Position numbers and translations under genes: made by a program. From assembly GCF_021347895.1 (NCBI RefSeq), contig NC_067117.1:241927-305926 (forward strand): a stretch of DNA of 64,000 nt. Direction: 5' to 3'. The notes under the pieces were generated by a model that was not told the origin of the DNA, made no database searches, and was given only the letters and a program-made list of their open reading frames with translations. Below are positions 1 to 36,937 of this stretch, piece after piece (positions within the stretch are counted from its first letter, which is position 1; each line of letters opens with the position of its first letter). Source of the stretch: Acanthochromis polyacanthus (lineage: Eukaryota; Chordata; Actinopteri; Pomacentridae).

Positions 1-1332
1 TTCAGACCCTCTTCCAAAACTCCCTGGACAGCTGTACAGTTCCTCAGTTGTGGAAACTGAGAATATTACAACCACAGCACTTAATGACCTCAGACCTGTG
101 GCTCTCACCTCCCTCATGATGAAGGCAATGGAGAGAATCGTGAAACATCAAGTCATCGGAGTAACTAACGCACAGATTGACCCTCTCCAATTTGCGTATC
201 GTTCGAGCAGAGATGTTGATGACGCCAAAGTATTCATTCTGGACACTTTACACCGTCACCTGGAACACCCAAACACCTCAGCCAGACTCCTGTTTGCTGA
301 CTTCTCCTCGGCATTCAACACCTTCCAGCCTCACATCCTGGCTCACAAACTCTCCTCCCACTTCCACCTGGATGATCAGCTCATCCTGTGGTTACTGGAC
401 TTTTTAACCTTCTCTGATCTACTACAGACCTCCATGGTTCTCCTCAGGCCCCTGTCCTCTCTCCACTACTCTTCATCCTCTACATGGATGACTGCAGATC
501 CACAGACCAATTCCCACCCGGTCAGATCTGCAGATGACACAGTCCTCCTGTCTCTGCTGTCAGGACCTTCTCAGTCCCACAGCTCAGTCCTCCAGCAGTT
601 TGTGGACTAGTGTGATGACTCTTGTCTGGAGCTGAATGTTAAAAAAAACAAGGAGATGGTGGTGACCTTTTCCAACCAGCAGATGGCGCTGACTACAGCT
701 GTCACTACCACCATCCATGGACTGCCTGTTGAGCTTTTATTATGGAGGAGTACAAATATCTGGGTACCATCTTTGACAATCAGCTGAAATTCTCCTCTAA
801 CACAGAGGAGATCTGAGACTGCCTCTCAGAGCTCTGTCTGCAGTGTATGAACAGTTAATATGTCGACTGGCAAACCGGATCATCCGTGACCCTCCCATGA
901 TCTCTTCTCTGTGTCTCAGTGACTTCCTTCTGGTCGACGGCTTCACTGCCGTGCATGCAGGACACAGAGGAGAAGGTCCACCTTTGTACCCAGGACGGTC
1001 CAACTCCTCAACTCATGAACCATAACACCCCCACCACCACACACGGACTTTAACATGGACCTCTGGGAACTCTGCCATTTTGCTCTCCTCAATTTATATC
1101 TTCTGCAATATATTACTGTATCTACCTCATTGCCATATTGGACCTACTTTCATTCATATTTGCACTATGTATATTATTAAGCTGCGTTTTTTCTTATTTC
1201 TCTCTTTTTAATTTTTATTCTTATTATTACTTTGTACATATATTTATCTCTATCTCTGATAATGTCATTGTGGCACTGCCTGCTCTATGTGCCTTTTTAA
1301 TTGTCCCCTGGGGACAAATAAAGTTTTCTGTT
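1..1332 (+). mobile_element. LINE (non-LTR retrotransposon) 3' fragment
   Basis: The 3' part of a non-LTR retrotransposon runs in from the left edge. A degenerate reverse-transcriptase frame is readable at 50-610, with the motifs RPVALTSL, DPLQFAYR and FADFSSAFNT. Later RT blocks (ADDTVLL) are out of phase with their neighbours, and no intact YADD remains. The 3' end carries a stem-like tail (TTGTCCCCTGGGGACAA followed by AATAAAG) at about 1299-1326, then the minisatellite. The motif style fits the CR1/L2/Rex group common in fish; the clade is inferred. It lies in the rnf123 intron after coding exon 19, antisense to that gene. Confidence 0.8.
50..610 (+). pseudogene. Degenerate LINE reverse transcriptase fragment
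   Basis: This frame of about 186 codons has clear RT palm similarity (RPVALTSLMMKAMERIVK, FAYRSSRDVDDA, LFADFSSAFNT). The expected PQG and YADD blocks are missing or displaced by frame breaks, and a stop follows at 608-610. It has no endonuclease domain and no proper start, so it is a fossil coding remnant and not a working gene. Confidence 0.75.
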
Positions 1333-1784
1333 GTGTCTGTCGCATGTCTGTGGTGTGTGTGTGGTGTGTGTGTGGTGTGTGTGTGGTGTGTGTGTGTGTG
1401 GTGCGTGGGTGGTGTGTGTCTGTCGCATGTCTGTGGTGTGTGTGTGGTGTGTGTGTGGTGTGTGTCTGTCGCATGTCTGTGGTGTGTGTGTGGTGTGTGT
1501 GTGGTGCGTGGGTGGTGTGTGTCTGTCGCATGTCTGTGGTGTGTGTGTGGTGTGTGTGTGGTGTGTGTGTGGTGTGTGTCTGTCGCATGTCTGTGGTGTG
1601 TGTGTGGTGTGTGTGTGGTGTGTGTGTGGTGCGTGGGTGGTGTGTGTCTGTCGCATGTCTGTGGTGTGTGTGTGGTGTGTGTCTGTCGCATGTCTGTGGT
1701 GTGTCTGTGGTGTGTGTGTGGTGTGTGTCTGTCGCATGTCTGTGGTGTGTGTGTGGTGTGTGTGTGTGGTGTGTGTCTGTCGCG
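1333..1784. repeat. GT-rich minisatellite beside rnf123 coding exon 19 donor
   Basis: Tandem GTGTGTGTGG-type blocks are punctuated by TCTGTCGCATGTCTG, about eight times. The array ends against the donor of rnf123 coding exon 19 (exon end 1789). The first intron bases on the minus strand, GTAACGCGACAGACACACACC, run straight into the repeat motif. Long stop-free frames here on both strands are low-complexity artefacts. Confidence 0.9.
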
Positions 1785-1788
1785 TTAC

Positions 1789-27378
<25,590 letters not shown>

Positions 27379-28088
27379 TCTGACCTGAATACTGCAGAAA
27401 GAACAGAACCAGGAGTTACTACTGTCTGTGTACTTATACTCTATTTAGCAAAGTAATAGAAAAAATTGTTTTTAACCAAATTATGAAGTATTTTAATGAA
27501 AATAAACTGCTTACTAGTGCACAGCATGCATATAGACAGGGGCATTCCACCAATACGGCTCGAGCTCATATGACGGAAGAATGGCTGACATCCTTAGATG
27601 AGAATAAATTAGTAGGAGCGGTCCTGTTGGATCTCACTGCTGCTTTTGATGTGATCGATCATTGCATTTTAATTGAAAAACTAAAGTACTATGGTTTTTC
27701 TCAAACAGCACTCAAATGGATGAACACTGATCTTTCTAATCGTGTTCAAAAAGTGTTTTGTAATGGCAGTATGTCAAACCCTAAAATCACGTCATGCGGT
27801 CTACCTCAAGGAAGCTGCTTGGGTCCACTTTTATTTTCTATATTCATAAATGATCTTCCCCTCTCTGTGAGAAAGGCCAATATTGTAATGTATGCTGATG
27901 ATGATGCTGCTCTGTATTCTTCCTCTGCAACAATATCTGAATTGAACAGCACTCTACAGAAGTGGATGAAAATGAATAAATTAGTGTTAAATACATCCAA
28001 AACTAAAAGCATTGTATTTAATAGCAGGTGTGTTCAGCCAAGCACCAATGCACTTCATCTTTCACTTGAGGGCACAGTAGTTGAGCAG

Positions 28089-29564
28089 GGGCCTCATTTA
28101 TAAAACTTTGCGTAGGATCAATACTAAAAGTTTGCGTACGCCAAAAATCTGAAAAGGGCGTACACCCTTTGCCCCTGATTTATAAAACTGTGCGTAAGAA
28201 CAGCTGCACGCAATTCCTTGATAAATCACACAGCAGCTGGAAGATTGCACAGGTGGATCCACCTCACATTCCGCCCACAACACACCCACATTTTACCATG
28301 AATGGTCAATGCAAAGTAACTCATGAATGTATCTGTATATAAATAAGCTGCTGATCCACGGCATTTCACGCAGCGCCCCCTGCAGTCTGTTCACTGCTGT
28401 GCGTCAGGATGAATGAATCATGTGTTGATCCAGGCCACCCTGACACTAAATTTGTTATGATCATGTCCGATGTACAAATAATTTGTAAACTGAATGAATG
28501 TACATTTTTTCGGTTCACATTCATCTTCACTCGGAGCCCTTACAGCAACATGAGTGCAGTCAGTTACACTGATTACATTTGGGAAACCGGACATTGCTGC
28601 AAATTGCCGTTTAATGTTGGCCTGTTCACCCACAGTGTAAGGAAACCTGATGTACTGACTGGTCATGTTTATAATGTCATCCAAACAGCTGGCATTATTG
28701 CACCGAGGGATGGTTGTGATATCCAGACCTAAAGGACATCATTTAACTGTATATCAGACCCAGATAGGATTTAGACAACAAATGTAACCTCATATATTCT
28801 TCATATTAAACACATACCTGTCGGCCACTTAACGCTGGAAGGAGCCGGTGTCACCAGAAACCCCCGAGTCGTCAGCTCCTGTGTCTGTACCGGGATGGTT
28901 TGGGCGGGGGGGTCGGTCTAAGACGGCCCAGTTCAGCACATAGATCCAAGAGTACTGCTCTAGGGAATCTGAATCTGCTTATTAGCCAGTCATCGTCATG
29001 GGCAAATCCCCGTTATCCCTAAAATCTCTCTCCATTCTTAACATGATCTTCCAGCAATGCCAGCGCATCCATTGTGCCACATTACACACGGCTGTGACCC
29101 GCTATTTATCCGCTTGATCAGCGATTGGACTGATTGTCACAGGCCTTTTCCAAATCAGTAATCAATCAGTGCCACTCACCGCTCTATATCATTTGAAGAT
29201 GTTTGATATATGAACATAGTTCTGCAAATACAGTCGTCGGCCGAATGACGCACTATATGAACATCTACAACAATGAGGGTTTATGATTATCGGCTCTACA
29301 AGTCTAATATGTGATAACAATAAAGGTTTGAGATCAATCTGGTTTCAATTCACCACTTCACCCTCCGGCACTGCCGTTCCCTCTGTCTCCAAAATGTGCT
29401 TAAGCAAGCATCAAAGTTGGTGCACCGGTGCGCACATTCTCATGCCAAGTTTGTTTTTAGAAATCACGACGTACACAGCGTACGCCGCTTTCTACGCAAA
29501 GTTTGTGATTTACGCCAATTTATAGCCCTGTTTTGTGCGTACGCAAACTTTATAAATAAGGCCC
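28089..29564 (-). mobile_element. PIF/Harbinger element, copy B, nested in the LINE
   Basis: The 1476-bp element with GGGCCTCATTTATAAA-type ends is flanked by a CAG duplication (28086-28088 and 29565-29567). Removing it restores the LINE reading. It is nearly identical to, but inverted relative to, copy A at 6689-8174. The nuclease fragment (MTSQYIRFPYT, TDCTHVAVRAPSED) runs on the minus strand at 28418-28684 and has the same internal deletion. Confidence 0.88.
28418..28684 (-). pseudogene. Harbinger transposase fragment (copy B)
   Basis: A fragment of about 88 residues is nearly identical to that in copy A (MTSQYIRFPYTVGEQANIK, SVTDCTHVAVRAPSEDE). It lacks the C-terminal catalytic residues. 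Two codons present in copy A are deleted here (after the APSEDE block). Confidence 0.8.
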
Positions 29565-30407
29565 CAGGTCTCTAAGGTTAAGCTGTTGGGTATCAGACTG
29601 GACCAGTCATTGTCCTGGTCAGATCAGATCAATCATACAGTTAACATGATGGGCAGAGGTATTGCTATGGCTAAGAAATGTTCTTCTTACTGTCCAACCT
29701 CTGTTCTTAAAACTGTGGTTCAAAGCATTGTTTTATCTCACCTTCATTACTGTCCACTAGTGTGGTACAGTGCTACTCAAGACACAGTTAAGGAAACTTC
29801 AGCTTGCTCAGAACAGAGCAGCAAGAGTTGTGCTTCACTGTCCGTTTCACACTAATGTTCGTGAGATGCATAAAAAAATGTCCTGGCTAATGGTGAATAC
29901 AAAGCTACAAGTTAGTCTTCTAATGTTTGTACACAAAGCTCTGACCAACGGAGAGCCCAGCTTTTTGAAAGAAAGGCTGAGATTCAGGGGTTTTTGTCAC
30001 GGCTACATGACTCCCCAAGTGACATCAATAGATCTGGATGTCCCTGGGTTCAGGACAAACTGCAGGAGAAGAACTATTGCCTATTGAGGAGCAAAGGCCT
30101 GGAACTCACTTCCTTTGAACATCAGAGACATTACTAACAAATTACTGTATAAAAGGAAGATTACACAACTCCATTTCCAGCAATAATTGTTAGATGTTGT
30201 GTTTTATAGCATACTCTGTTAGATTTATTTTAATTTTTTTGTTTTTAATAAGATATTATTGTGATGTATTATGCATGTTTTAATGTTTGGAAAATTTTGA
30301 TTTTTATGTGTGGACCCCAGGAAGAACAGCAACCTGTTGTGGGAGCTAATGGGGATCCTAATAAACAATAAACTGCAAGGAGTTACTACTGTCTGTGTAT
30401 TTATACT

Positions 30408-31905
30408 GCAAGGAGATGTATTTTTCTATAGTGTGAAATTGGTACAAACTGTGTATTTCTACTACAGCCGTGTATTTATACTGCAACCGTGTATTTATAC
30501 TACAGCCGTGTATTTATACTACAGCCGTGTATTTATACTGCAACCGTGTATTTCTACTGCAACCGTGTATTTATACTACAGCCGTGTATTTATACTACAG
30601 TCGTGTATTTCTACTGCAGCCGTGTATTTATACTACAGCCGTGTATTTATACTGCAGCCGTGTATTTATACTGCAGCCGTGTATTTATACTGCAGCCGTG
30701 TATTTATACTGCAGCCGTGTATTTATACTACAGCCGTGTATTTATACTACAGCCGTGTATTTATACTGCAGCCGTGTATTTATACTACAGTCGTGTATTT
30801 ATACTGCAGCCGTGTATTTATACTGCAGCCGTGTATTTATACTACAGCCGTGTATTTATACTACAGCCGTGTATTTATACTACAGCCGTGTATTTCTACT
30901 GCAGCCGTGTATTTATACTGCAGCCGTGTATTTATACTGCAGCCGTGTATTTATACTACAGCCGTGTATTTATACTGCAGCCGTGTATTTATACTGCAGC
31001 CGTGTATTTATACTACAGCCGTGTATTTATACTGCAGCCGTGTATTTATACTGCAGCCGTGTATTTATACTACAGCCGTGTATTTATACTACAGCCGTGT
31101 ATTTCTATTACAGCCGTGTATTTATACTACAGCCGTGTATTTCTATTAGCCGTGTATTTATACTACAGCCGTGTATTTATACTACAGCCGTGTATTTCTA
31201 TTACAGCCGTGTATTTCTACTACAGCCGTGTATTTATACTACAGCCGTGTATTTATACTGCAGCCGTGTATTTATACTACAGCCGTGTATTTATACTACA
31301 GCCGTGTATTTCTATTAGCCGTGTATTTATACTACAGCCGTGTATTTCTACTACAGTCGTGTATTTCTACTGCAGCCGTGTATTTCTACTACAACCGTGT
31401 ATTTATACTGCAGCCGTGTATTTCTACTACAGCCGTGTATTTATACTGCAGCCGTGTATTTCTATTACAGCCGTGTATTTATACTACAGCCGTGTATTTC
31501 TATTAGCCGTGTATTTATACTACAGCCGTGTATTTATACTACAGCCGTGTATTTATACTGCAGCCGTGTATTTATACTACAGCCGTGTATTTATACTACA
31601 GCCGTGTATTTCTATTACAGCCGTGTATTTATACTACAGCCGTGTATTTCTATTAGCCGTGTATTTATACTACAGCCGTGTATTTATACTACAGCCGTGT
31701 ATTTCTATTACAGCCGTGTATTTCTACTACAGCCGTGTATTTATACTGCAGCCGTGTATTTCTATTACAGCCGTGTATTTCTATTACAGCCGTGTATTTC
31801 TACTACAGCCGTGTATTTCTACTACAGCCGTGTATTTCTATTACAGCCGTGTATTTCTACTACAGCCGCGTATTTATACTACAGCCGCGTATTTATACTA
31901 GTTAC
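30408..31905. repeat. 19-bp minisatellite (CCGTGTATTTATACTACAG)
   Basis: About 78 copies alternate TACTACAG, TACTGCAG and CTATTACAG variants. The unit resembles the end of the LINE target-site duplicate next to it (GTGTATTTATACTGCAAGG, from 30394), so the array probably grew from there. On the minus strand each unit contains TATAAATA. The stop-free frames here are artefacts. Confidence 0.95.
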
Positions 31906-32175
31906 TCCATTTAACTGATGACTTAGCAGCTGTTAGCAGCTAACTAGCCTCCGGTGTTCAAGATTTACTGGTGATCCGATCAACTGGTGATTTCAGCGTT
32001 TCTGAGACAGATGTTTCGTAGGCGTGGCTTTTCAGGACCCCTTACCGACTAACCAGGAAATAAACAATGGAACAACTTCGCTTCTAAAAATGAGATTTCT
32101 GCTGTTTTATTCATTTTGGTCCTGACAAAAATATCTGGAAAAAGGTCGCGTTCTCATTGTAAGAGTCATGCGCTG

Positions 32176-32625
32176 TCAGGCAACAAGAAAGCAAACCACG
32201 TAACCGCGGTTGGAACTAGTGGAGCTGTGATCACTTAGCCTAGCCGCGCTAGACCCATGTTTCTGACGGCACAAGGGTCTAGGGAAGCTCGACAGGGAGG
32301 GAGGCGGGCTAAAAGGTTGTCTTTCAAATCCCTCTGCAGCAATTGGGTAGGTATACAACCAATCAGCGCAATGAACAGGCTGACGTAGTTCCTCGAGCAC
32401 CGGCGGATTGTGGCTGAGTCCCATTAGCTTCCCAACCAGCGGAGCCAACTGGTATATTAAGGATTTGCCATATCCCGTCGGCATAAGTCCAAATACGTCT
32501 TTCTTCTCAATGAAACACTTCAGTGCCGTCCTTTGTTTATCTTTCAAGTTGAATTTTAGCTTCAGATCTTTAAGGGCTGTGGCCAAAGCCGAGTCCAAAG
32601 ATAACTGTTTATTGTTTCCGGTTGT
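32176..32625 (-). pseudogene. RecQ-type helicase N-terminal fragment
   Basis: The minus-strand frame reads ALATALKDLKLKFNLKDKQR, then the Walker A (motif I) segment FGLMPTGYGKSLIYQLAPL, typical of RecQ-family SF2 helicases. After VGKLMGLSHNPP the similarity ends abruptly. The DEAH box and later motifs are absent and unrelated sequence follows past the element's inner end. There is no convincing ATG. This is a captured or truncated helicase piece and not a functional helicase. Confidence 0.8.
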
Positions 32626-32809
32626 TTCTGTCAGAATCGTCGCGCCTCTGTCGTCACTTAGTTACGCCCGCCTTCTGACTCTACACTTCATGGTGATTGG
32701 TCCGGCCAGTTTTAGGAGCATCCAGCCTCGAGCCTTATGGAGGGTAACTAGACCCACCCTGGCAGAGAATTAAATTTGTTGCCATGGGTTGTCTAGCGCA
32801 GCTAGGCTA
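32236..32809 (-). mobile_element. 574-bp TIR element carrying a RecQ-like helicase fragment
   Basis: The terminal inverted repeats are TAGCCTAGCCGCGCTAGAC at 32236 and the complement of TAGCCTAGCTGCGCTAGAC at 32809. Both are flanked by the 9-bp repeat GTGATCACT (32227-32235 and 32810-32818). The interior encodes a helicase amino-terminal region on the minus strand. The superfamily is not assigned: a duplication of 8-9 bp is compatible with several groups. Confidence 0.85.
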
Positions 32810-33185
32810 GTGATCACTGTCAAAACCTGTTAAAACAGCAGACAGGAGACCAGCACACAATGTACACGTTATTTAACAAGAAGTTCACCAAGCTGTGTGA
32901 TAACAGAATGCCAAAGTGTTGCAGTATAACATTAATATATTGATGCAGTATTGGCAGGTTTAGATCATGTTGTAGCTACACTGTCTTATTTAAATAACAC
33001 AAATGTCAAAATTTTACTTAAACAGCCCAGCAGTGTTTAACATACTGGATTTGAAATGCAGCAGTTTAGCAAAATTCACAGGACATTCATGTTCAAACCA
33101 GCAGCAGAACTTTATTGTGTCATACTACTCTAAACTGACATGTCATTGAGAAAAGACACCGATTCCTTTCAGTGTATCACATATA

Positions 33186-33355
33186 CTGGGGCATTAGCTC
33201 AGGTGACTGAACAGGAGATCTATAAACAGGAGATAAACCTGACCCAGCGGCCCGGGTTCAACTCCAGCTCACGGCTTTCTGCTGTAGGTTTTCTCCCGAC
33301 TTTTCCGTCCGTCTCTCTACTTCCCTGTCAAATAAAGCTAATAAAAAGGGGAAAA
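33186..33355 (+). mobile_element. tRNA-derived SINE
   Basis: GGCATTAGCTCAGGTGACTG resembles a Pol III box A. CGGGTTCAACTCC at about 33252 matches box B. A non-tRNA tail ending TGTCAAATAAAGCTAATAAAAAGG follows. This arrangement is typical of fish tRNA SINEs. Confidence 0.75.
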
Positions 33356-34200
33356 AATAACATTTATTCACAGCTATTGGCAGTCATAAGTATCTATAAG
33401 GTGTTCAGTGAAGAGGCAGTTTTTAGTCTGAGAGGGAATCTGCAGATGGAACTTAGCGTGGAACAATTCAGCAATATGATCTTATTTGGTTTGTTTTTAT
33501 TCATTCTTATTTTATTGTTTCACGTCTTGAGTTGTGAGATCTTGTTTGAAACAGCAGCTAGCTATATAGTTCAAGGGTGGGCTCGTTAAGGTTTTGTAGA
33601 ATAAATATAATCGTCTCTATTATTGTTCTAGGTCTTTAGAAATAAAAATACCTTTAATTTTGTGTCCCATAAAGTCACAATGCATTGATTCTATAGAATA
33701 CAATGTTGATTATAACTTGCAGTGCCCCAGTAAAATAAATAAATCCTGAATAACGGGGGGGGGGTAGATGAAGCATATCGATGTTCTGAAGGCTGGAATG
33801 TGAAACCTCTGGTTAGAATGTGGTCAGATGGTTTATATGATGTCATTGTTTGACTTAAAATCTGTTTAAAAGTAGAACAACTCAGGTCCGACTGGTTTAT
33901 CGCAGTAAGCTTTGAAAACGGTATTAGAACTTCTCTTGCTGTTTCTGACTGAGGCCACAGACTGTCACCAGTTAATCTGATTGAGATCATCACACTCTAC
34001 CGCAGCGAAGCGATATTTCCACTCCGTTAGGTGGAAGTCCTCATTAAACCGAGTATTTTACTGGTCGACTGAAGACCCGCAACAAGAACATTTCGGAACA
34101 GTTTATTGACATCTGTGTGTTTTGAACAGGCATCAACACTGTCACCTATGCTATGTATTGCTGTTGTAACAGCTGTCTTGCTCACTGAATATCACCAGGT
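33356..34200. other. rnf123 5'-UTR intron, no gene recognised
   Basis: Unique-looking AT-rich sequence with a short G run at 33757-33765. Open frames here are short and show no family resemblance. Confidence 0.5.
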
Positions 34201-34438
34201 GATCGGATCACCAGTTAATCTTGAACACCGGTCCCGAGCCGCTGCAGCCCGGTCTGACAGAAACTCTGCAGCCGGACGCGGAGAGACGGAGCTACGTTAA
34301 ATCATCAGACATGCCGGTACCTTTTCCTGGTCCGGCTCGGTTCGGCTCCTCTGAAGTCGGCTACATGTCAGACAGCTAACAGGCTAACGACACAAACCCT
34401 GAGCTCAGCAGCTAACAGCAGCTAACAGCGGAACCTAC

Positions 34439-34570
34439 CGTGTCCTGTCGTCTAACGGGTCGCTCCTGCAGCTCTGCCCGGGTTCTGGTGATGATATTCC
34501 GGCTGTGAAGCTCAGTGGAGCAGGTGTCGACAAAAAACGCTGATTTCAACCACAACAGTCTGTCCCAGCT
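34439..34570 (-). promoter_or_regulatory. rnf123: Putative rnf123 non-coding first exon and promoter
   Basis: A GC-richer, CpG-containing segment on the minus strand ends GACGACAGGACACG and is followed by a strong donor GTAGGTTCC (exon end 34439). It is the right distance and orientation to splice to the acceptor at 27392. The transcription start is not defined; roughly 34500-34620 is likely. Confidence 0.55.
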
Positions 34571-34639
34571 ACGGAGCGCTGCTCGGTACAAAACACTGGT
34601 CGTTATTAGCAAAACGCGAAACAGAAAAGACGCAGGAGT

Positions 34640-34922
34640 CAGGAACTCCATCCATCCATCCTCTATACACCATTTTATCCTCACTAGGGTCATGGGGGGT
34701 GCTGGAGTCTATCCCAGCTGACTCTGGTGAAGGCAGGGGACACCCTGGACAGGTCACCAGTCTGTCACAGGGCTACATATACAGACACACAATCACACTC
34801 ACATTCACACCTACGGACAATTTAGAGTAACCAATTAACCTCAGCATGTTTTTGGACTGTGGGAGGAAGCCGGAGTACCCGGAGAAAACCCACGCATGCA
34901 CAGGGAGAACATGCTGTGGAAA
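34640..34922. mobile_element. Teleost dispersed repeat (TTTGGACTGTGGGAGGAAGC type)
   Basis: It starts with CCATCCATCCTCTATACACC and contains GGGTGCTGGAGTCTATCCCA and TTTTTGGACTGTGGGAGGAA, a very common interspersed repeat in fish. It sits immediately upstream of the putative rnf123 promoter. Confidence 0.75.
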
Positions 34923-35059
34923 TAAAATAAAAATATTTTAAAAAATAATAATAATAAGATACAAATAACAACAATCATGGTGATAATAACAGTTAAAATA
35001 ATATTCACAATAATACCAACAACAACAATAACAAGAAGAAGAATGCCTGTTTTTATTTA

Positions 35060-35600
35060 TTTAACCTTTATTTAACCAGGTAGGCCCCTTTGCAATACAA
35101 TGAGGTCTTTTTCAAGAAAAGCCAAGACAGCAGCCAGAGAAAGATTAAAAGTGCAACAATTAAAAACAGACACTAACTCACTCAAAATACATAAAATACA
35201 TGCTAGATTTAGCCCAGGATTAAGAATTTACATTAAAACAACAAGTGTGAAAAGTAGCTGCTGTAAGATCCTTCACATGGTTTTTAAAAATTCCAATAGT
35301 GATGAGATCCTTCAGAGTCAGTGTTTTCTGCAGTGAGTTCCAGGCAGCAGGTGTACAGTACTTCAAACAGTGTTTCCTAATTCAGAACGTACCTTTGGCA
35401 TGTTTAACAAGTATAAATCATTGGAACATAATCAGTAATTGCTTTGGGTTCTGGAAATGTAGTCACATAAATAACGTGAAAGCAGATCTGGTTCTGGGCT
35501 GGTTCTGATCTAATTCTGATCTTATAGATAAAAGTGTAGCAGCGGATAAGACGACGTGTCGTCAAGAAGAAGAATAGCTTTGTTTTAGAGTTCAACCGGC
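35060..35600. mobile_element. Dispersed repeat (TTTATTTAACCAGGTAGGCC type)
   Basis: The start TTTATTTAACCTTTATTTAA CCAGGTAGGCCCC is a known style of fish interspersed repeat tail. The rest (AGTGAGTTCCAGGCAGCAGG) fits the same family. The family name was not assigned. Confidence 0.6.
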
Positions 35601-35699
35601 AACAAACTAGTTAAAATAATTTTAAAATAATTTGGTTCCACAAAGGAAATTCTGCAGTTTAAACCCAGTTACTATGGTAACATGACCTGGTGTAGTATC

Positions 35700-36075
35700 T
35701 GACCTGATGTGCTGTTAGACATGTGATTCTCATGACTTGAGACAAGTGATGTTGGTGTTGCTGGGCATGTGCTATATGTCAGAATGGAGTGTATCTTCTT
35801 GTTGAAAGAACTCAGTGTTGTATTAGTAGTTCCTGTGTCTAGGGAATTATCCTATGGATTTTGCCACAGGGTTTATCAATGAGGCGCTTGTTTTTTGGTC
35901 TTCTGATACAAATCACATGTTGTGACAATGGTTCCACTTGTTTAAAACATATAAAAGTGACCTCTGTTTACTGTTCGGGGAGATCCATTTGGCCGGATCC
36001 TCCCAGACAGTCTCTCTGTCTGATCGATGCTGTTCTTCCTTATAATAAACTTATTATTAAATTCAGTCACATTAG
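35700..36075 (+). mobile_element. Candidate solo LTR
   Basis: ACATATAAAAGTGACC (TATA box, about 35948) is followed by a GATC-rich leader and TATAATAAACTTATTATTAA (poly(A) signal, about 36040). This order is typical of a retroviral-type LTR. The boundaries and target duplication were not resolved, and no internal coding region is present. Confidence 0.45.
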
Positions 36076-36119
36076 ATTGTTTTACATCATCAGCTGATCT
36101 TTGAGGGTCTTCAACCAAC

Positions 36120-36530
36120 ATCTATTAGATTGAAGTCCAGACTTTGACTCGGCTGCTCCAGAACCTTCATTTAGTTCCTGTTGATCCACTCAGGGGTGGA
36201 CTTCCTGATGTTCTTTGGGTCCATTAGTGCTGAGCTTCAGGCCCTGAACTGATGGTGGACTTTGTCCAGGAGGTTCTTCTGATAGAGAACAGAATTCATA
36301 AGAAGTGGTCAAGGTCTTCCAACCATCTCACCACCACCATGCTCCACTGCTGGTTCCATCTTCTTCTGTGGAATGTAGTCTTCCAGAAAGCCATGCATCA
36401 TAGAGACGTCTTTGAACGTTTTTCTTCTCCTCAGTCAGCCGACACCATGAAAACTATGAAAGACCTACGAACATTTCAGATAGCGTCCCACCAAAGTGTC
36501 TCTGATTAGACGGATTCCAAAAGTCTTTCA
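36120..36530. mobile_element. Degenerate dispersed repeat
   Basis: The sequence TTGAAGTCCAGACTTTGACT through CATAGAGACGTC resembles an old fish interspersed repeat with recurring CACCACCACCATGCTCCACTG-type text. There is no coding capacity and the family was not identified. Confidence 0.4.
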
Positions 36531-36931
36531 GATTAGTTTTCTGTCTTTAGACTGGTCCAATACGTGACAATATTACAGTCCATAAAAAACATTTTAACAA
36601 ATTCAACTTTAAATCAGTTACTGTGTCACTTCTCAGAAGTTGGTTTAGGCCACATTTCCTCTACTAAATTACCCATAATCCCACAGGTCTGACTCTAAAC
36701 GGTGGTCATGTGGCGTGTTTCATTCTCCACCAGATGAACTTTGTGTAAAGCAGCGATGGATTAGAAACCAAACATTAGTTTTAAACATTACCTTCCTGAA
36801 CATCTCATTTATTCTGCTTCAGTTTTAATGAAATTTATGAAATAACAGAAAATAATCACTAACTAGAAACTAGAAATCATAAAACAATCTTAAAAAGTCA
36901 CAGACCACAGTTAGATTTTAATAATTTAATA

Positions 36932-36937
36932 TTTATT
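36932..36937 (-). terminator. aldh4a1: aldh4a1 poly(A) signal candidate
   Basis: AATAAA on the minus strand, about 840 bases past the aldh4a1 stop codon, in an AT-rich stretch. The 3' UTR would be 37773 to about 36915. Confidence 0.5.

Larger units (their letters stand above)
27483..30087 (+). pseudogene. LINE reverse transcriptase, interrupted
   Basis: The first part (27483-28088) reads QHAYRQGHSTNTARAHM, LLDLTAAFDVIDHCIL, GLPQGSCLGPLLFSIFINDL and an intact catalytic MYADD block. A Harbinger insertion splits it at 28088/28089. The C-terminal part continues at 29568-30087 in two frames (KLLGIRLDQSLSWSDQI, LRKLQLAQNRAARVV, SWLMVNTKLQVSLLMFVHKA), so at least one further frameshift is present near 29790. 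The N-terminal endonuclease is missing. It cannot encode a working protein. Confidence 0.85.
27441..30377 (+). mobile_element. LINE with 30-bp flanking direct repeats
   Basis: The element is flanked by 27411-27440 and 30378-30407, identical except for one base, as expected of a target-primed insertion. The RT-containing part is at 27483-28088. The element resumes after a nested Harbinger at 29568, and its 3' end carries GGGGATCCTAATAAACAATAAA. It is 5' truncated. It lies in the first, 5'-UTR intron of rnf123, antisense. Confidence 0.9.

Noticed and set aside
30310..31918. Frames rich in VYLYYSRVFILQPCIY
   Set aside because: Translation of a 19-bp tandem repeat in three frames.
33186..33260. 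Functional tRNA gene
   Set aside because: Box A and B-like motifs are present, but no cloverleaf is preserved and an unrelated tail follows; it is a SINE.
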